The notes below the pieces were generated by a model. The model was not told the origin of the DNA, searched no databases, and saw nothing but the letters and a program-made list of their open reading frames with translations. The position numbers and the translations under genes were made by a program. This document shows, one piece after another, positions 15,434-23,792 of a stretch of 64,000 nucleotides of DNA. The stretch's first letter is position 1, and every line of letters starts with the position of its first letter. This stretch comes from Tistlia sp040905785 (GTDB lineage Bacteria; Pseudomonadota; Alphaproteobacteria; Kiloniellales; DSM-21159), in NCBI RefSeq assembly GCF_040905785.1, contig NZ_JBBDQW010000052.1:48830-112829 (forward strand), given 5' to 3'.

Positions 15434-15448
15434 TTTACCCTCGATTAA
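15434..15448 (+). promoter_or_regulatory. CtrA-like binding site upstream of cheY
   Basis: TTTA-CCCTCGA-TTAA, one mismatch from TTAA-N7-TTAA, 81 bp upstream of the cheY ATG and after the MotE-like gene. It suggests that cheY-cheZ and the MotB-like genes have their own CtrA-dependent promoter. Confidence 0.6.
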
Positions 15449-15528
15449 TCGTGTCCCCCTAGTCTGCCCCTCATTCGCTGCGGCACCCGCCGCACCCAAG
15501 CACGCGCGATCAACTATCGGAGTGACCC

Positions 15529-15918
15529 ATGTCCGCCGTCGATATGAACATGCCGATCCTCATCGTCGACGACTACAAGACGATGCTGCGGATCATCCGG
15601 AACCTGCTGAAGCAGCTCGGCTTCGACAACGTCGACGAAGCCAGCGACGGCTCGGCAGCGCTGCAGCGCCTGCGCGACAAGGCCTATGGCCTGGTCATCT
15701 CCGACTGGAACATGGAGCCGATGAGCGGCCTGCAGCTGCTCAAGGAAGTCCGCGCCGACTCGCGCCTCAAGGACCTGCCGTTCGTCATGATCACGGCGGA
15801 GAGCAAGAGCGAGAACGTCATCGCTGCCAAGCAGGCGGGCGTCACCAACTACATCGTCAAGCCGTTCAATGCCGCCACGCTCAAGACCAAGCTCACGGCG
15901 ACGATCGGCAATTTCTAG
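15529..15918 (+). CDS. cheY: Chemotaxis response regulator CheY
   Basis: 129 residues, a single receiver domain. Acid pocket residues D14 and D15, phosphorylation site D59 (VISDWNMEP), T89 (MITAES) and K111 (IVKPFN) are all present. CheY-P binds FliM to switch the motor. The tandem layout with cheZ, and the FliM EIDSLL motif upstream, support this role rather than a transcription regulator. The stop codon lies inside a 14-bp unit repeated three times. Confidence 0.93.
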   Translation: MSAVDMNMPILIVDDYKTMLRIIRNLLKQLGFDNVDEASDGSAALQRLRDKAYGLVISDWNMEPMSGLQLLKEVRADSRLKDLPFVMITAESKSENVIAAKQAGVTNYIVKPFNAATLKTKLTATIGNF

Positions 15919-15948
15919 GCGGCAATTTCTAGGCGGCAATTTTTAGGG
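15907..15948 (+). repeat. 14-bp tandem repeat across the cheY stop codon
   Basis: GGCAATTTCTAGGC at 15907-15920 and 15921-15934, and a third copy with two changes at 15935-15948. The first copy contains the cheY stop TAG. The unit is not a multiple of three, so the copies place TAG in all three frames. No coding or structural role is evident. Confidence 0.9.
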
Positions 15949-15987
15949 CGGTCGCAGGGACCATCCGAACCAGAGGGAGGCGGAGCC

Positions 15988-16650
15988 ATGTCGGTTCACC
16001 CGGGTAACGGCGCGCACGACCTCGAGGTCCGCGTGACCCAGTTGCTGAAGGCGCGCAGCGAGATCGAGCCGCGCCAGCTGGTCGAGGCCGTCGAAGCGAT
16101 CATGGCGACCGCCCAGGGCGACCTGTCGAGCGCCAACCTGAAGCTCTACGCCGAGATCGAGAGCCTGGCGCACTACATCCAGAACGCCCGCGCCGAGATC
16201 GCCTCGCTGCGCCCCGACGAGATCACGGACGAGCACCTGCCGGCCGCCGGCGAGGAGCTCGAGGCGATCGTCGGCGCCACCGAGCAGGCGACCAACTCGA
16301 TCATGGAGGCGGTCGAGGCGATCGAGACGGTGGCGGCGGAGCTGCCGCCCGAGCAGGCCGAGCGGATCACCGCCGCGGTGACCAGCGTCTACGAGGCCTG
16401 CGGCTTCCAGGACATCACCGGACAGCGCATCTCCAAGGTGGTCAACGCCCTGCGCCACATCGAGAGCAAGGTCCAGGCGCTGCTGGTCGCCTTCGGCGGC
16501 GACAGCCTGCCGAAGCCGTCCGCCAAGGGCGGCAGCAAGCGCGCCGACGGCAAGGACCGCCCCGACGAGCACTTGATGAACGGCCCGCAGAACGCCCAGG
16601 CGGCGATCAGCCAGGACGACATCGACGCGCTGCTCGCCAGTTTCGACTGA
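15988..16650 (+). CDS. cheZ: CheY-P phosphatase CheZ
   Basis: 220 residues. The long helical hairpin and the catalytic segment ACGFQDITGQRISKVVNALR are clear: Q146 corresponds to the catalytic Gln of CheZ and D143 to the conserved Asp. The C-terminus AISQDDIDALLASFD is the detached CheY-binding helix and resembles the FliM motif. CheZ removes phosphate from CheY-P and sets switching frequency. It lies 69 bp after cheY. The Ser/Lys/Gly-rich linker at about 170-200 joins core and tail, as in the family. Confidence 0.92.
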   Translation: MSVHPGNGAHDLEVRVTQLLKARSEIEPRQLVEAVEAIMATAQGDLSSANLKLYAEIESLAHYIQNARAEIASLRPDEITDEHLPAAGEELEAIVGATEQATNSIMEAVEAIETVAAELPPEQAERITAAVTSVYEACGFQDITGQRISKVVNALRHIESKVQALLVAFGGDSLPKPSAKGGSKRADGKDRPDEHLMNGPQNAQAAISQDDIDALLASFD

Positions 16651-16660
16651 GGAGCACGAG

Positions 16661-17338
16661 ATGGCGGCGGGGCCGCTGCCCGGGGGCCCGGGACCGGAGC
16701 GCGCAGGCGACAGGCCCGACCCCGGGCTGGTCGCGCTGCTCAGCCTCCAGCTCCTGCTGCTCGCCTTCTTCATCCTGCTCACCGCCCTCTCGCAGTACGA
16801 GCAGGACCGCGTCCAGCGCGTCGTCGAGAGCGTGACCGACGCGTTCGGCGTGCCCTTCGAGTCCGCCGAGCCGCAGCCGCTCAGCGCCGGCAGCCTCGGC
16901 TTTCACGAGGCCATGAAGCCGGTCGCCGAGGAGCTGCGGCGGGTCGCGGCGGCGGCGCTGCCGGTCAGAATCGAGATCAAGTTGCACCAGGACGGCGAAC
17001 TCAGGATCGAGATCCCCTACCAGGCTTTGTTCGGCCTCGCCGACGCCTCGCCGCGCGCCACCGTCAGGCCGCTTTTCGTCACCCTGTCGCGCGCCCTGCT
17101 CGGCCACCGCTTCGCGGACCGCGCCTGGACCCTCGACGCCTCGAGCCGCCTCGCCGGCTTTCCGGGCCGCGGCAGCGCGCTCGAGCGGGATCTCGCCGTC
17201 GGCCGCGCCGCCGCCGTGGTGCGCTCGCTGGCGGCACTCGGGCTGCCCGCGGAGCGCCTTGCCGCGGGTCTGCTCGACGGGCCGGACCAGAGCCTGCGCC
17301 TCCGCGTCCGTCCTCCCGCCATCGCCGCCGTGCCATGA
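16661..17338 (+). CDS. MotB-like protein lacking the proton-binding Asp
   Basis: 225 residues. One membrane helix (LVALLSLQLLLLAFFILLTA, about residues 23-42) is followed by SQYEQDRVQRVVESV, laid out like the MotB helix and plug. Aligned on the AFFILL/TFFVML segment with the next gene, the essential MotB Asp is a Ser (S28). The periplasmic part resembles a diverged OmpA-like domain (VRIEIKLHQDGELRIEIPYQ; then RGSALERDLAVGRAAAVVRS). It overlaps the next gene by 4 bp. I infer a non-conducting stator partner or accessory; no known name is certain. Confidence 0.75.
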   Translation: MAAGPLPGGPGPERAGDRPDPGLVALLSLQLLLLAFFILLTALSQYEQDRVQRVVESVTDAFGVPFESAEPQPLSAGSLGFHEAMKPVAEELRRVAAAALPVRIEIKLHQDGELRIEIPYQALFGLADASPRATVRPLFVTLSRALLGHRFADRAWTLDASSRLAGFPGRGSALERDLAVGRAAAVVRSLAALGLPAERLAAGLLDGPDQSLRLRVRPPAIAAVP

Positions 17339-18120
17339 CCCGAGAGTTCGAGCGACCGGCCCGCCACCGCACCGGCGCGCCCGTCGAGGGCGCCACCGGC
17401 CCGGACCGGGGATTCGAGCGTCCGGCCGACCCGAAGCGGCGCCCGACGCTGCTGCCCTTTGCCTCCCTGCGCCACGGCGAGGGCCAGGCCTGGATGGTCA
17501 CCTTCACCGATCTGATCGCGCTGATGCTGACCTTCTTCGTCATGCTCTTCGCCATGATGAAGGTCGACGAGCAGCATTGGCAGGGACTGACCGCGAGCCT
17601 GGCCGACCGCCTCGACGGCATCGCCGGACCCTCGACCGCCTCGCCGCGCTACGCACGCGATTCCGAGGCGACGGCGCTGCTGCCCGCGACGGACCTCGAC
17701 TACCTCTCCGCGCTGATCGGCGCCCGGCTCCAGCAGCGCGACGACGCCGGCGCCTACCAGGTCGAGCGCGGCCTCGACAGCCTGATCGTCCGCCTGCCGA
17801 CCCGCCTCGCCTTCGGCCCCGGCGACAGCGAGCCGCGTGCGGCGGCAGCGGCCGCGATGGCGGCGCTGGCCGAGACCCTGCGCCACCTCGAAAATCGGGT
17901 CGAGCTGGCCGGCTATGCCGACGGCCGCGAGCCGGCGGCGCCCTACGCCTCTTCGTGGGAGCTCTCGCTGCTCCGCGCGGTCGCGGTCGCCGGCGTCCTG
18001 CGCGAAGCCGGCTACGAGCGCCCGATAGCGGTCCAGGGTTACGGCGACTCCGCCGCCGAGCCGGGGCGCCTCGGGCGGGTCGACCTGGTGATCCACGCCG
18101 ACGGCGGGGCGGTGCGATGA
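17335..18120 (+). CDS. motB: Motor stator protein MotB-type
   Basis: 261 residues. The MotB membrane helix is WMVTFTDLIALMLTFFVMLF, with the proton-carrying Asp at D59, followed by KVDEQHWQGLTASLADRLD as plug. The C-terminal OmpA-like peptidoglycan-binding domain runs from about 150 to 255 (VELAGYADGREPAAPYASSW, LSLLRAVAVAGVLREAGY). Some OmpA residues are diverged. MotB anchors stator units to peptidoglycan. No motA is in the window, so the MotA partner is encoded elsewhere. It overlaps its neighbours on both sides by 4 bp. Confidence 0.85.
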   Translation: MTREFERPARHRTGAPVEGATGPDRGFERPADPKRRPTLLPFASLRHGEGQAWMVTFTDLIALMLTFFVMLFAMMKVDEQHWQGLTASLADRLDGIAGPSTASPRYARDSEATALLPATDLDYLSALIGARLQQRDDAGAYQVERGLDSLIVRLPTRLAFGPGDSEPRAAAAAAMAALAETLRHLENRVELAGYADGREPAAPYASSWELSLLRAVAVAGVLREAGYERPIAVQGYGDSAAEPGRLGRVDLVIHADGGAVR

Positions 18121-21100
18121 CCCTTTCGCTGCCCCGACTGTCCCTGGCGCCGCTCCTGCTCGTCGCCCTGCTGTGGACCGCGGCCGTGCCCGCGAGCGCG
18201 CAGGACGCGACCGCGCCTCCCACCCCCTCCGAGGGCACCCCGCCCCTCGCTCCGCCCGCTTCGGCTCCTGCTGCCGAGCCAGCGGCATCGCCAGCGGTGG
18301 GGATGCCGGCCCGAAGCCTGCCGGTCCTGCTGCGTGCCGGCGTGCACGATGACTACGACCGCCTGGTCTTCGACTGGCCGGCGGCGGTCGACTTCGCGCT
18401 CGAGGCCGAAGGCATCGGCACGGCGCGCATCCGCTTCGCCGGGCCGGGCCGGCTCGACGCCTCCCTGCTCGCCAAGACCGCCACCGCCCGCCTGCGGACG
18501 GTGACCGCGAGCGACGGCCCAGACGGCTTGTCGGTGCACCTCGGCTTTCCCTCGGGCGTCAGGGCGCGCGCTTTTTCGCTCGGCGACCGGATCGTCGTCG
18601 ACCTGGTCGGCCCTGCGGGCAGCCCGCAGCGCCCGACCGTGGAGCTGCTGGACGGCCCCTTGCCGTCGGCGACAGCCGAGGCGTCCGGGGCTCCAGCCGC
18701 TGCTTCCAAGATGCCGGTGCCGCTGGTCCCCCAGGAGGCCACGGTTCCGCCGGCGAAACCGGCGGGGGCCGCCTCCGAGCCGCGTCCGGAGACGCCTGCC
18801 GCCGAGGCCGCGCCCGAGCGGCGCCCGCCGCCGCCGAACGTGCGGGTCAGCGAGCCGGCCGGCTTCCAGATCGACCGTACCGACCTGTTCGGCCGACGAG
18901 TCGCGACGCCGCTGCCCGGCGGCACCGCGCCTTGGCCCGAGCCCGTGGTGCTGCGCTTCGACTGGCCGCAGCGGACCCGGGCGGCGGTGCTGCAGAGCGG
19001 TCCCGCGGTGCTGCTCGTCTTCGACGGCGAGGCGCCGGGTTGGGCGACGCGCCGCCTTGAGACGCTGGCGCCCGAACTGGTGAAGCTCGAGCGCCACGAG
19101 CTGGAGTCCGGGACCGCCTTCAGCTTCGAGGTCAGCACCCTGGTCGCGCCGCTGCTGCGCCCGGAGGGGCGGGCCTGGGTGCTCGACCTGCGGCCGAGAC
19201 CGGCACTGCTCGACCAGCCGCTGCCGCTGACGCCCGACGCTGTCGCCCAAGCGCTGCGGATCGGCACCGAGGACGCCGGCACCCCGATCGCGCTGCGCGA
19301 CCCGGCGACCGGCGGCAGGATCTACGCCGTGCCGCTCGGCGAGAACGCCGGCTTCGCCCCGGCCCGCCGTTTTCCGCAGTTCGAGATTCTGTCGAGCCCG
19401 CAGGGGCTGTTCGTCGCGCCCCTGAGCGACCGCGTGACGGTCGACTCGACGCCGCGGCGCGTGACGGTCGCCGGTCTCGGCGCCGTTCCCCTCGGTGCGC
19501 GCCCGTCGCGTACCGAGGGTCTCGCGTCGGACGGTCCTACCTCAAGCGAGACCGGCCGCCGCCTGTTCGATCCGGCGGCCTGGCGGCTCGAGGCGCGCGG
19601 CGGCTATTCGGAGGTGCGCCAGCAGCTGCAGACCGCGGTTGCCACGGCGCGCACCGCCGGGGAGCTGACCGCGGCAAGGCTGGCGCTGGCGCGCTTCTAC
19701 TTCGGCTACGGCCTAGCCAAGGAGACCCTGGGCCTGCTCAAGATGGTGGTCGCCGACGATCCGCGGCTGTCGCGCGATCCGGAACTGCTGCTGATGGCGG
19801 GCGCCAGCCGGACCCTGGCCGGCGATTACGAGGAAGCCGTCGAGATCCTCGGTGACGGCGCGCTCGTCGCCGAGCCGGAGGCCCGGCTCTGGCAAGGGCT
19901 GCTGGCCGCCGCCGCCCAGGACTGGCCGGTCGCCGCCGACCGCTTCGCCGACAGCCTGCCGCTGACCGCCAGCTACGCCCGTGCGGTGCGCGTGCGCTTC
20001 GCCCTGGCGGCGGCGGACGCGCGGCGGGAGATCGGCGACACCGCGACGGCCGAGGACTACCTGAAGCAGATCGAGCCGCAGCTGCGCACGGACCTCGAGC
20101 GTGCGCGTCACTCTCTCGCCCAGGCCATGACCCTGCTGGCCGACGGCCAGCCGGACCCGGCCGAGACCCGGCTGAAGGAGGTCGCGGCCGGCGGCTACGG
20201 CTCCGCCTCCGCGCGGGCCCGCCTGCTGCTCATCGAGCGAGCACTGGCCGACGGCAGCCTGCTGCCCGCCCAGGCGATCGAGGAAATCGAGAAGCTGCGC
20301 TTCGCCTGGCGCGGCGACGGCTTCGAGTTCGCCCTGCTGATGCGCCTGGCCGACCTCTACGAGGCCGAGGGCAGGGGCCGGGAGGCGCTGCGCAGGCTGC
20401 GCGCCGCTGCCTCCAGCTTCCCGGGCAACCCGGAGACCGAACGTGCCGCGATCCGCATGCAGGATCTCTTCGCCGACCTCTTCACCGGCGCGGCCGCCGC
20501 GAGCATGTCGCCGCTCGCCGCGCTGTCTCTCTACGACGAGTTCCGCGAGCTGACGCCGCCGGGCCTGATCGGCGACGCCATCATCGAGTCGCTCGCCGAC
20601 CGCCTGGTCGAGATCGACCTGCTGGACCGGGCCGCCGACCTGCTCGACGAGCAGGTCGCGCACCGCCTGAGCGGCCTCGAGAAGAGCCGGGTCGCAGCAC
20701 GCCTCGCCTTGGTCAGGCTGCTTGACGGCCAGCCCGCCGCGGCCCTGGCTGCCCTCGACGCCTCGGCGCTCGACGAGCTGCCGGCAGAGTTGCGCCTGGA
20801 GCGCGCCCGCCTGCGCGCCAAGGCCATGGTCGACCTGGGCCAGGACCGCACCGCCCTCGACCTGCTGGCGGGCGACGACAGCGCTGAGGCCGACCGCCTG
20901 CGGGTGGAGATCGCGCGTTCGGCCGGACGCTGGGCCGAGGTCGCGACAACGCTCGGCCGGCACCTGCCGCCGGCCGGCCAGCCGCTCGACGAGAGCGACG
21001 CCGCCCAGGTGGTCAACGCCGCCGTCGCCCACGTTCTGGCCGGCCAGCGTGCCGAGCTGCAGTCCCTGGCGCGCCGCTACGCCGCCGAGATGGCGGTCAG

Positions 21101-21257
21101 CCCCCACGCCGACACCTTCGAGCTCCTGGCCGGCGCCGGCGCCCTGAGCGCCCTCTCCTCGATATCGGAGCAGCTCGGGCAGGTCGAGCAGGCGCAGGCC
21201 TTCATGACCGACTACCGCGAGCGGCTGGTCGGCGGCTCGCTGAGCGCGCTGAACTGA
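18117..21257 (+). CDS. Large secreted AMIN/TPR-like protein of the motor operon
   Basis: 1046 residues from the ATG at 18117 (ATGA overlap with motB). A Sec signal peptide (LLLVALLWTAAVPASAQDA) is followed by a Pro/Ala linker and a beta-rich part that looks like one or two AMIN-type segments (RLVFDWPAAVDFALEAEGIG; VLRFDWPQRTRAAVLQSG). From about residue 490 to the end it is all-helical with repeats that look like TPRs (LTAARLALARFYFGYGLAKE; RDPELLLMAGASRTLAGDYE). It is periplasmic by prediction. Coupling to two MotB-like genes suggests a scaffold around stators. I do not recognise a named family. Confidence 0.8.
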   Translation: MTLSLPRLSLAPLLLVALLWTAAVPASAQDATAPPTPSEGTPPLAPPASAPAAEPAASPAVGMPARSLPVLLRAGVHDDYDRLVFDWPAAVDFALEAEGIGTARIRFAGPGRLDASLLAKTATARLRTVTASDGPDGLSVHLGFPSGVRARAFSLGDRIVVDLVGPAGSPQRPTVELLDGPLPSATAEASGAPAAASKMPVPLVPQEATVPPAKPAGAASEPRPETPAAEAAPERRPPPPNVRVSEPAGFQIDRTDLFGRRVATPLPGGTAPWPEPVVLRFDWPQRTRAAVLQSGPAVLLVFDGEAPGWATRRLETLAPELVKLERHELESGTAFSFEVSTLVAPLLRPEGRAWVLDLRPRPALLDQPLPLTPDAVAQALRIGTEDAGTPIALRDPATGGRIYAVPLGENAGFAPARRFPQFEILSSPQGLFVAPLSDRVTVDSTPRRVTVAGLGAVPLGARPSRTEGLASDGPTSSETGRRLFDPAAWRLEARGGYSEVRQQLQTAVATARTAGELTAARLALARFYFGYGLAKETLGLLKMVVADDPRLSRDPELLLMAGASRTLAGDYEEAVEILGDGALVAEPEARLWQGLLAAAAQDWPVAADRFADSLPLTASYARAVRVRFALAAADARREIGDTATAEDYLKQIEPQLRTDLERARHSLAQAMTLLADGQPDPAETRLKEVAAGGYGSASARARLLLIERALADGSLLPAQAIEEIEKLRFAWRGDGFEFALLMRLADLYEAEGRGREALRRLRAAASSFPGNPETERAAIRMQDLFADLFTGAAAASMSPLAALSLYDEFRELTPPGLIGDAIIESLADRLVEIDLLDRAADLLDEQVAHRLSGLEKSRVAARLALVRLLDGQPAAALAALDASALDELPAELRLERARLRAKAMVDLGQDRTALDLLAGDDSAEADRLRVEIARSAGRWAEVATTLGRHLPPAGQPLDESDAAQVVNAAVAHVLAGQRAELQSLARRYAAEMAVSPHADTFELLAGAGALSALSSISEQLGQVEQAQAFMTDYRERLVGGSLSALN

Positions 21258-21332
21258 GCGGCGACCCTTGTCCGGCACGCGGTCGACTGGTTCGGTCGGG
21301 AAAGGGCGGCTGACGGCTGAGCGCGCTGAACT
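21239..21332 (+). repeat. 17-bp direct repeat duplicating the 3' end of the TPR gene
   Basis: GCTGAGCGCGCTGAACT occurs at 21239-21255 and again at 21316-21332. The first copy encodes the terminal LSALN and is followed by TGA; the second would encode LSALN followed by TAG. The flanks are only partly similar, so it looks like a degenerated duplication of the gene end. The remaining 21333-21762 holds one doubtful small ORF and an inverted repeat before the LysR gene. Confidence 0.75.
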
Positions 21333-21344
21333 AGCCTCGAGGCC

Positions 21345-21614
21345 TCATACCGGCAGGCGCGTCGCCACCGGCGCTGTCGGTGGATCGGTGAGGCGGCACC
21401 GACCCTGCATCGCCGGGCGCGGGCCGCGACGGTCGCTCGGCCGGGCAGCCCCGCCGGAGTCAGCAGGCGGCGAGGCTCCTCTGTGCCGCTGCCGAGGCCG
21501 TCCGCGCAGCCGGAGACGCAGGTGCCGCACCAGGCTGCGGAGGAGGGTGGCGCGTGCGCCGCGTGCGCGGGCCGTGACGGCGCTTGGCCGGGTGTATCCG
21601 ATGGGCAGTTTCAT
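21345..21614 (-). CDS. Doubtful small Arg-rich ORF divergent from the LysR gene
   Basis: 89 codons from an ATG at 21614 that has AGGAG six bases upstream. The product starts MKLPIGYTRPSAVTARARGA and is very rich in Arg and Pro. I do not recognise a family. Small basic proteins are often divergent from GcvA-like regulators, and the ribosome site is good, which favours a real gene; the composition is also what a random frame gives in GC-rich DNA. Low confidence. Confidence 0.3.
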   Translation of the reverse strand: MKLPIGYTRPSAVTARARGARATLLRSLVRHLRLRLRGRPRQRHRGASPPADSGGAARPSDRRGPRPAMQGRCRLTDPPTAPVATRLPV

Positions 21615-21722
21615 GGCCGGCTCCTGATGAAGCTTCCTCAACACCGCAGGGCACCGAGCAGGGTCTTCGCGGTGACAGAGGCCAATAAAGTGGCTTTCTG
21701 CGACGGCGGCAAACGCGCTATT

Positions 21723-21739
21723 CTCAGCCGATTACTGAG
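21723..21739. promoter_or_regulatory. Inverted repeat before the LysR gene (possible operator)
   Basis: CTCAG-CCGATTA-CTGAG, a perfect 5-bp inverted repeat with a 7-bp centre, 24 bp upstream of the LysR ATG at 21763. LysR proteins commonly bind such sites in their own promoters (T-N11-A type). Function is inferred from position. Confidence 0.4.
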
Positions 21740-21762
21740 TCATATTTCACAATGAAGAAGCC

Positions 21763-22647
21763 ATGTTGCCGCCGCTGAACGCTCTGCGTGCCTTCGACGC
21801 CTGTGCGGCCGCCGCGAGCTTCCGCGGCGCCGCGGAGCGGCTGCACGTGACACCCTCCGCCGTCAGCCACCAGATCCGGCAGCTGGAGGAGTTCCTCGGG
21901 GTCGTGCTGTTCGAGCGCACGACGCGGCGGGTGCGCCTGACGTCGGCGGGAGAAGCCTACCTGCCGCCGGTGCGCGAGGCCTTGAAGCTGATCGAGACGG
22001 CGACGGACCAGCTGGCGAGGCATCGCGATCGGCAGCGGCTGACCGTCAGCGTCGCACCCTCCTATGCCATGGGCTGGCTGATGCCTCGCCTGCCGCGCTT
22101 CCAGGTGGCGTACCCGGATATCGAGCTGCGCCTGGACATGTCGGTGGACTACGTGAACCTGCGCGCCAGCGACGTGGACCTGGCCCTGCGCTATTCGGCG
22201 AAGGGCGTCTTCCCCGGCCTGACCGCCCATCACCTGTTCGACGAGGAGCTGATCGTCGTCGGCCACCCCGAGCTGGCAGCCCGCCTCGACGGACGCCCCT
22301 CGGCCCTATGCCGGGAACGCCTGGTCGAGGTCTCCTACCGCGGCGGCCAATGGCGCCGGTGGTTCGCCTCCGCCGGGCTCTCCGACGCCGTCCCGGAACC
22401 GGCGCTCCGGGTCGACTACGACACGGTCGCCGTCGATGCGGCCCTCGACGGCCTGGGCATCGCGCTGGTCCCTCACCCCCTGGTGTCGCCCCACTTGGCC
22501 GACGGGCGCCTGAGGTCCCCGTTTCCCACCCGTATCGAAGGCACCCACAGCGCCTGTCACCTGGTCTATCCGGAGGAGCGCCGCGACGACCCGACGATCG
22601 AGGCCTTCCGCGCCTGGATCGTGGACGAGCTGGGCCGGGGAAAGTGA
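21763..22647 (+). CDS. LysR family transcriptional regulator, GcvA-like
   Basis: 294 residues. The N-terminal winged helix-turn-helix is standard (LNALRAFDACAAAASFRGAA, ERLHVTPSAVSHQIRQLEE, FLGVVLFERTTRRVRLT) and the rest is the LysR substrate-binding domain (LTVSVAPSYAMGWLMPRLPR; DVDLALRYSAKG). The AFDACAAAASFRGAAERLHV start and the SYAMGWLMPRLPRF core are typical of the GcvA subgroup. The effector and target are unknown. It is an island between flagellar gene blocks and converges with fliP (18 bp apart), so its link to motility is not established. Confidence 0.88.
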   Translation: MLPPLNALRAFDACAAAASFRGAAERLHVTPSAVSHQIRQLEEFLGVVLFERTTRRVRLTSAGEAYLPPVREALKLIETATDQLARHRDRQRLTVSVAPSYAMGWLMPRLPRFQVAYPDIELRLDMSVDYVNLRASDVDLALRYSAKGVFPGLTAHHLFDEELIVVGHPELAARLDGRPSALCRERLVEVSYRGGQWRRWFASAGLSDAVPEPALRVDYDTVAVDAALDGLGIALVPHPLVSPHLADGRLRSPFPTRIEGTHSACHLVYPEERRDDPTIEAFRAWIVDELGRGK

Positions 22648-22664
22648 CGGAGGCCGCCCCCCCG

Positions 22665-23429
22665 CTATCCGTAGCTGGCGACGAGGCTGCCGGCGACCAG
22701 GTACCAGCCGTCGACCAGCACGAAGAAGATCAGCTTGAAGGGCAGGGAGATCATCACCGGCGGCAGCATCATCATGCCCATCGACATCAGGATCGAGGCG
22801 ACCACCATGTCGATGATCAGGAATGGCAGGAACAGCAGGAAGCCGATCTCGAAGGCGCGCCGGAGCTCGCTGATCATGAAGGCCGGGATCAGCGCGCGCA
22901 TCGGCGTGTCGTCCGGGCCCTCGACCGTGTCGATGCCGGCCATGTCCATGAACAGGCGCAGATCCTGCTCGCGGACGTGGCCCAGCATGAAGGTCCGCAC
23001 CGGCGCGGCGGCCAGCTCGAGCGCGGTCAGCTCGTCGACCTCCTCGTTGACCAGCGGCAGGATCGCCTCGTCGTAGACCTGCTCCATGGTCGGCATCATG
23101 ACGAAGAGGGTCAGGAACAGGGCCAGGGAGATCAGGACCGAGTTCGGCGGGGTCTGCTGGATGCCGAGCGCGCTGCGCAGGAACGACAGGACGACGACGA
23201 TGCGGGTGAAGGAGGTGACCATCACCAGGATCGAAGGCGCCAGGCTGAGCACCGTGACCAGGGCGACCAGCTGCAGGATGCGGCCCGTCGCCGAGCCCTC
23301 GCCCTCGCCCTCGCCGAGGTCGAGCGAGAAGCTCTGGGCCACCGCCGGCTCGGCCAGCAGGCCGAGTAGCCAGCCGAGGACGGCGCCGGCGGCGAGCGCC
23401 GGCGCGAGTCGGCGGAACAGGCGGATCAT
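22665..23429 (-). CDS. fliP: Flagellar export gate protein FliP
   Basis: 254 residues. A signal-like first helix is followed by the FliP core: LSLAPSILVMVTSFTRIVVV, LSFLRSALGIQQTPPNSVLI, ALFLTLFVMMPTMEQVYDEA and the C-terminal LPFLIIDMVVASILMSMGMM. FliP forms the FliPQR export gate in the inner membrane. The gene overlaps fliO by 4 bp and ends the flhX-unknown-fliO-fliP unit; fliQ and fliR are on the other strand at 26.3-27.4 kb. Confidence 0.97.
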   Translation of the reverse strand: MIRLFRRLAPALAAGAVLGWLLGLLAEPAVAQSFSLDLGEGEGEGSATGRILQLVALVTVLSLAPSILVMVTSFTRIVVVLSFLRSALGIQQTPPNSVLISLALFLTLFVMMPTMEQVYDEAILPLVNEEVDELTALELAAAPVRTFMLGHVREQDLRLFMDMAGIDTVEGPDDTPMRALIPAFMISELRRAFEIGFLLFLPFLIIDMVVASILMSMGMMMLPPVMISLPFKLIFFVLVDGWYLVAGSLVASYG

Positions 23430-23788
23430 CGGCTCTGCTCCAGGGTCGTCGCGAAGTCGGGAGCAGCGGGCGGGGCAGCGGGCTCGGCGGGCTCTTCCCT
23501 GCCGGCCTCAGGGCCGCCGGTGGTCGCGATCATCAGGTCGGGCGCCGGACCCTGGTTGAGCAGCAGCAGGTGCTCGCGCCCGTCGCAGCGCACCAGCGCC
23601 AGCTTGCGGCGCGGGTCGAGCGACAGCACCTCGACGACGCCGAGGCGCCGGCCCTCGCCCTTGCGGGCCGAGGTCGGCATGAGGTTGCCGGCGACGCCGC
23701 TGCGCCGGACCAGCCAGGCGAGGGCGCCGATCAGCCCGAGCACCAGGGCCAGGGCGGCGACGAACTGCAGATATCCGGAAAGGTCCAC
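23426..23788 (-). CDS. fliO: FliO-like export apparatus assembly protein
   Basis: 120 residues. A membrane helix (YLQFVAALALVLGLIGALAW) is followed by LVRRSGVAG and the cytoplasmic RRLGVVEVLSLDPRRKLALV plus RCDGREHLLL, the FliO pattern. The tail is Pro/Ala/Glu rich. FliO assists assembly of the FliP ring. It overlaps fliP by 4 bp. Sequence conservation in this family is weak; the location before fliP makes the call firm. Confidence 0.88.
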   Translation of the reverse strand: MDLSGYLQFVAALALVLGLIGALAWLVRRSGVAGNLMPTSARKGEGRRLGVVEVLSLDPRRKLALVRCDGREHLLLLNQGPAPDLMIATTGGPEAGREEPAEPAAPPAAPDFATTLEQSR

Positions 23789-23792
23789 GGTG

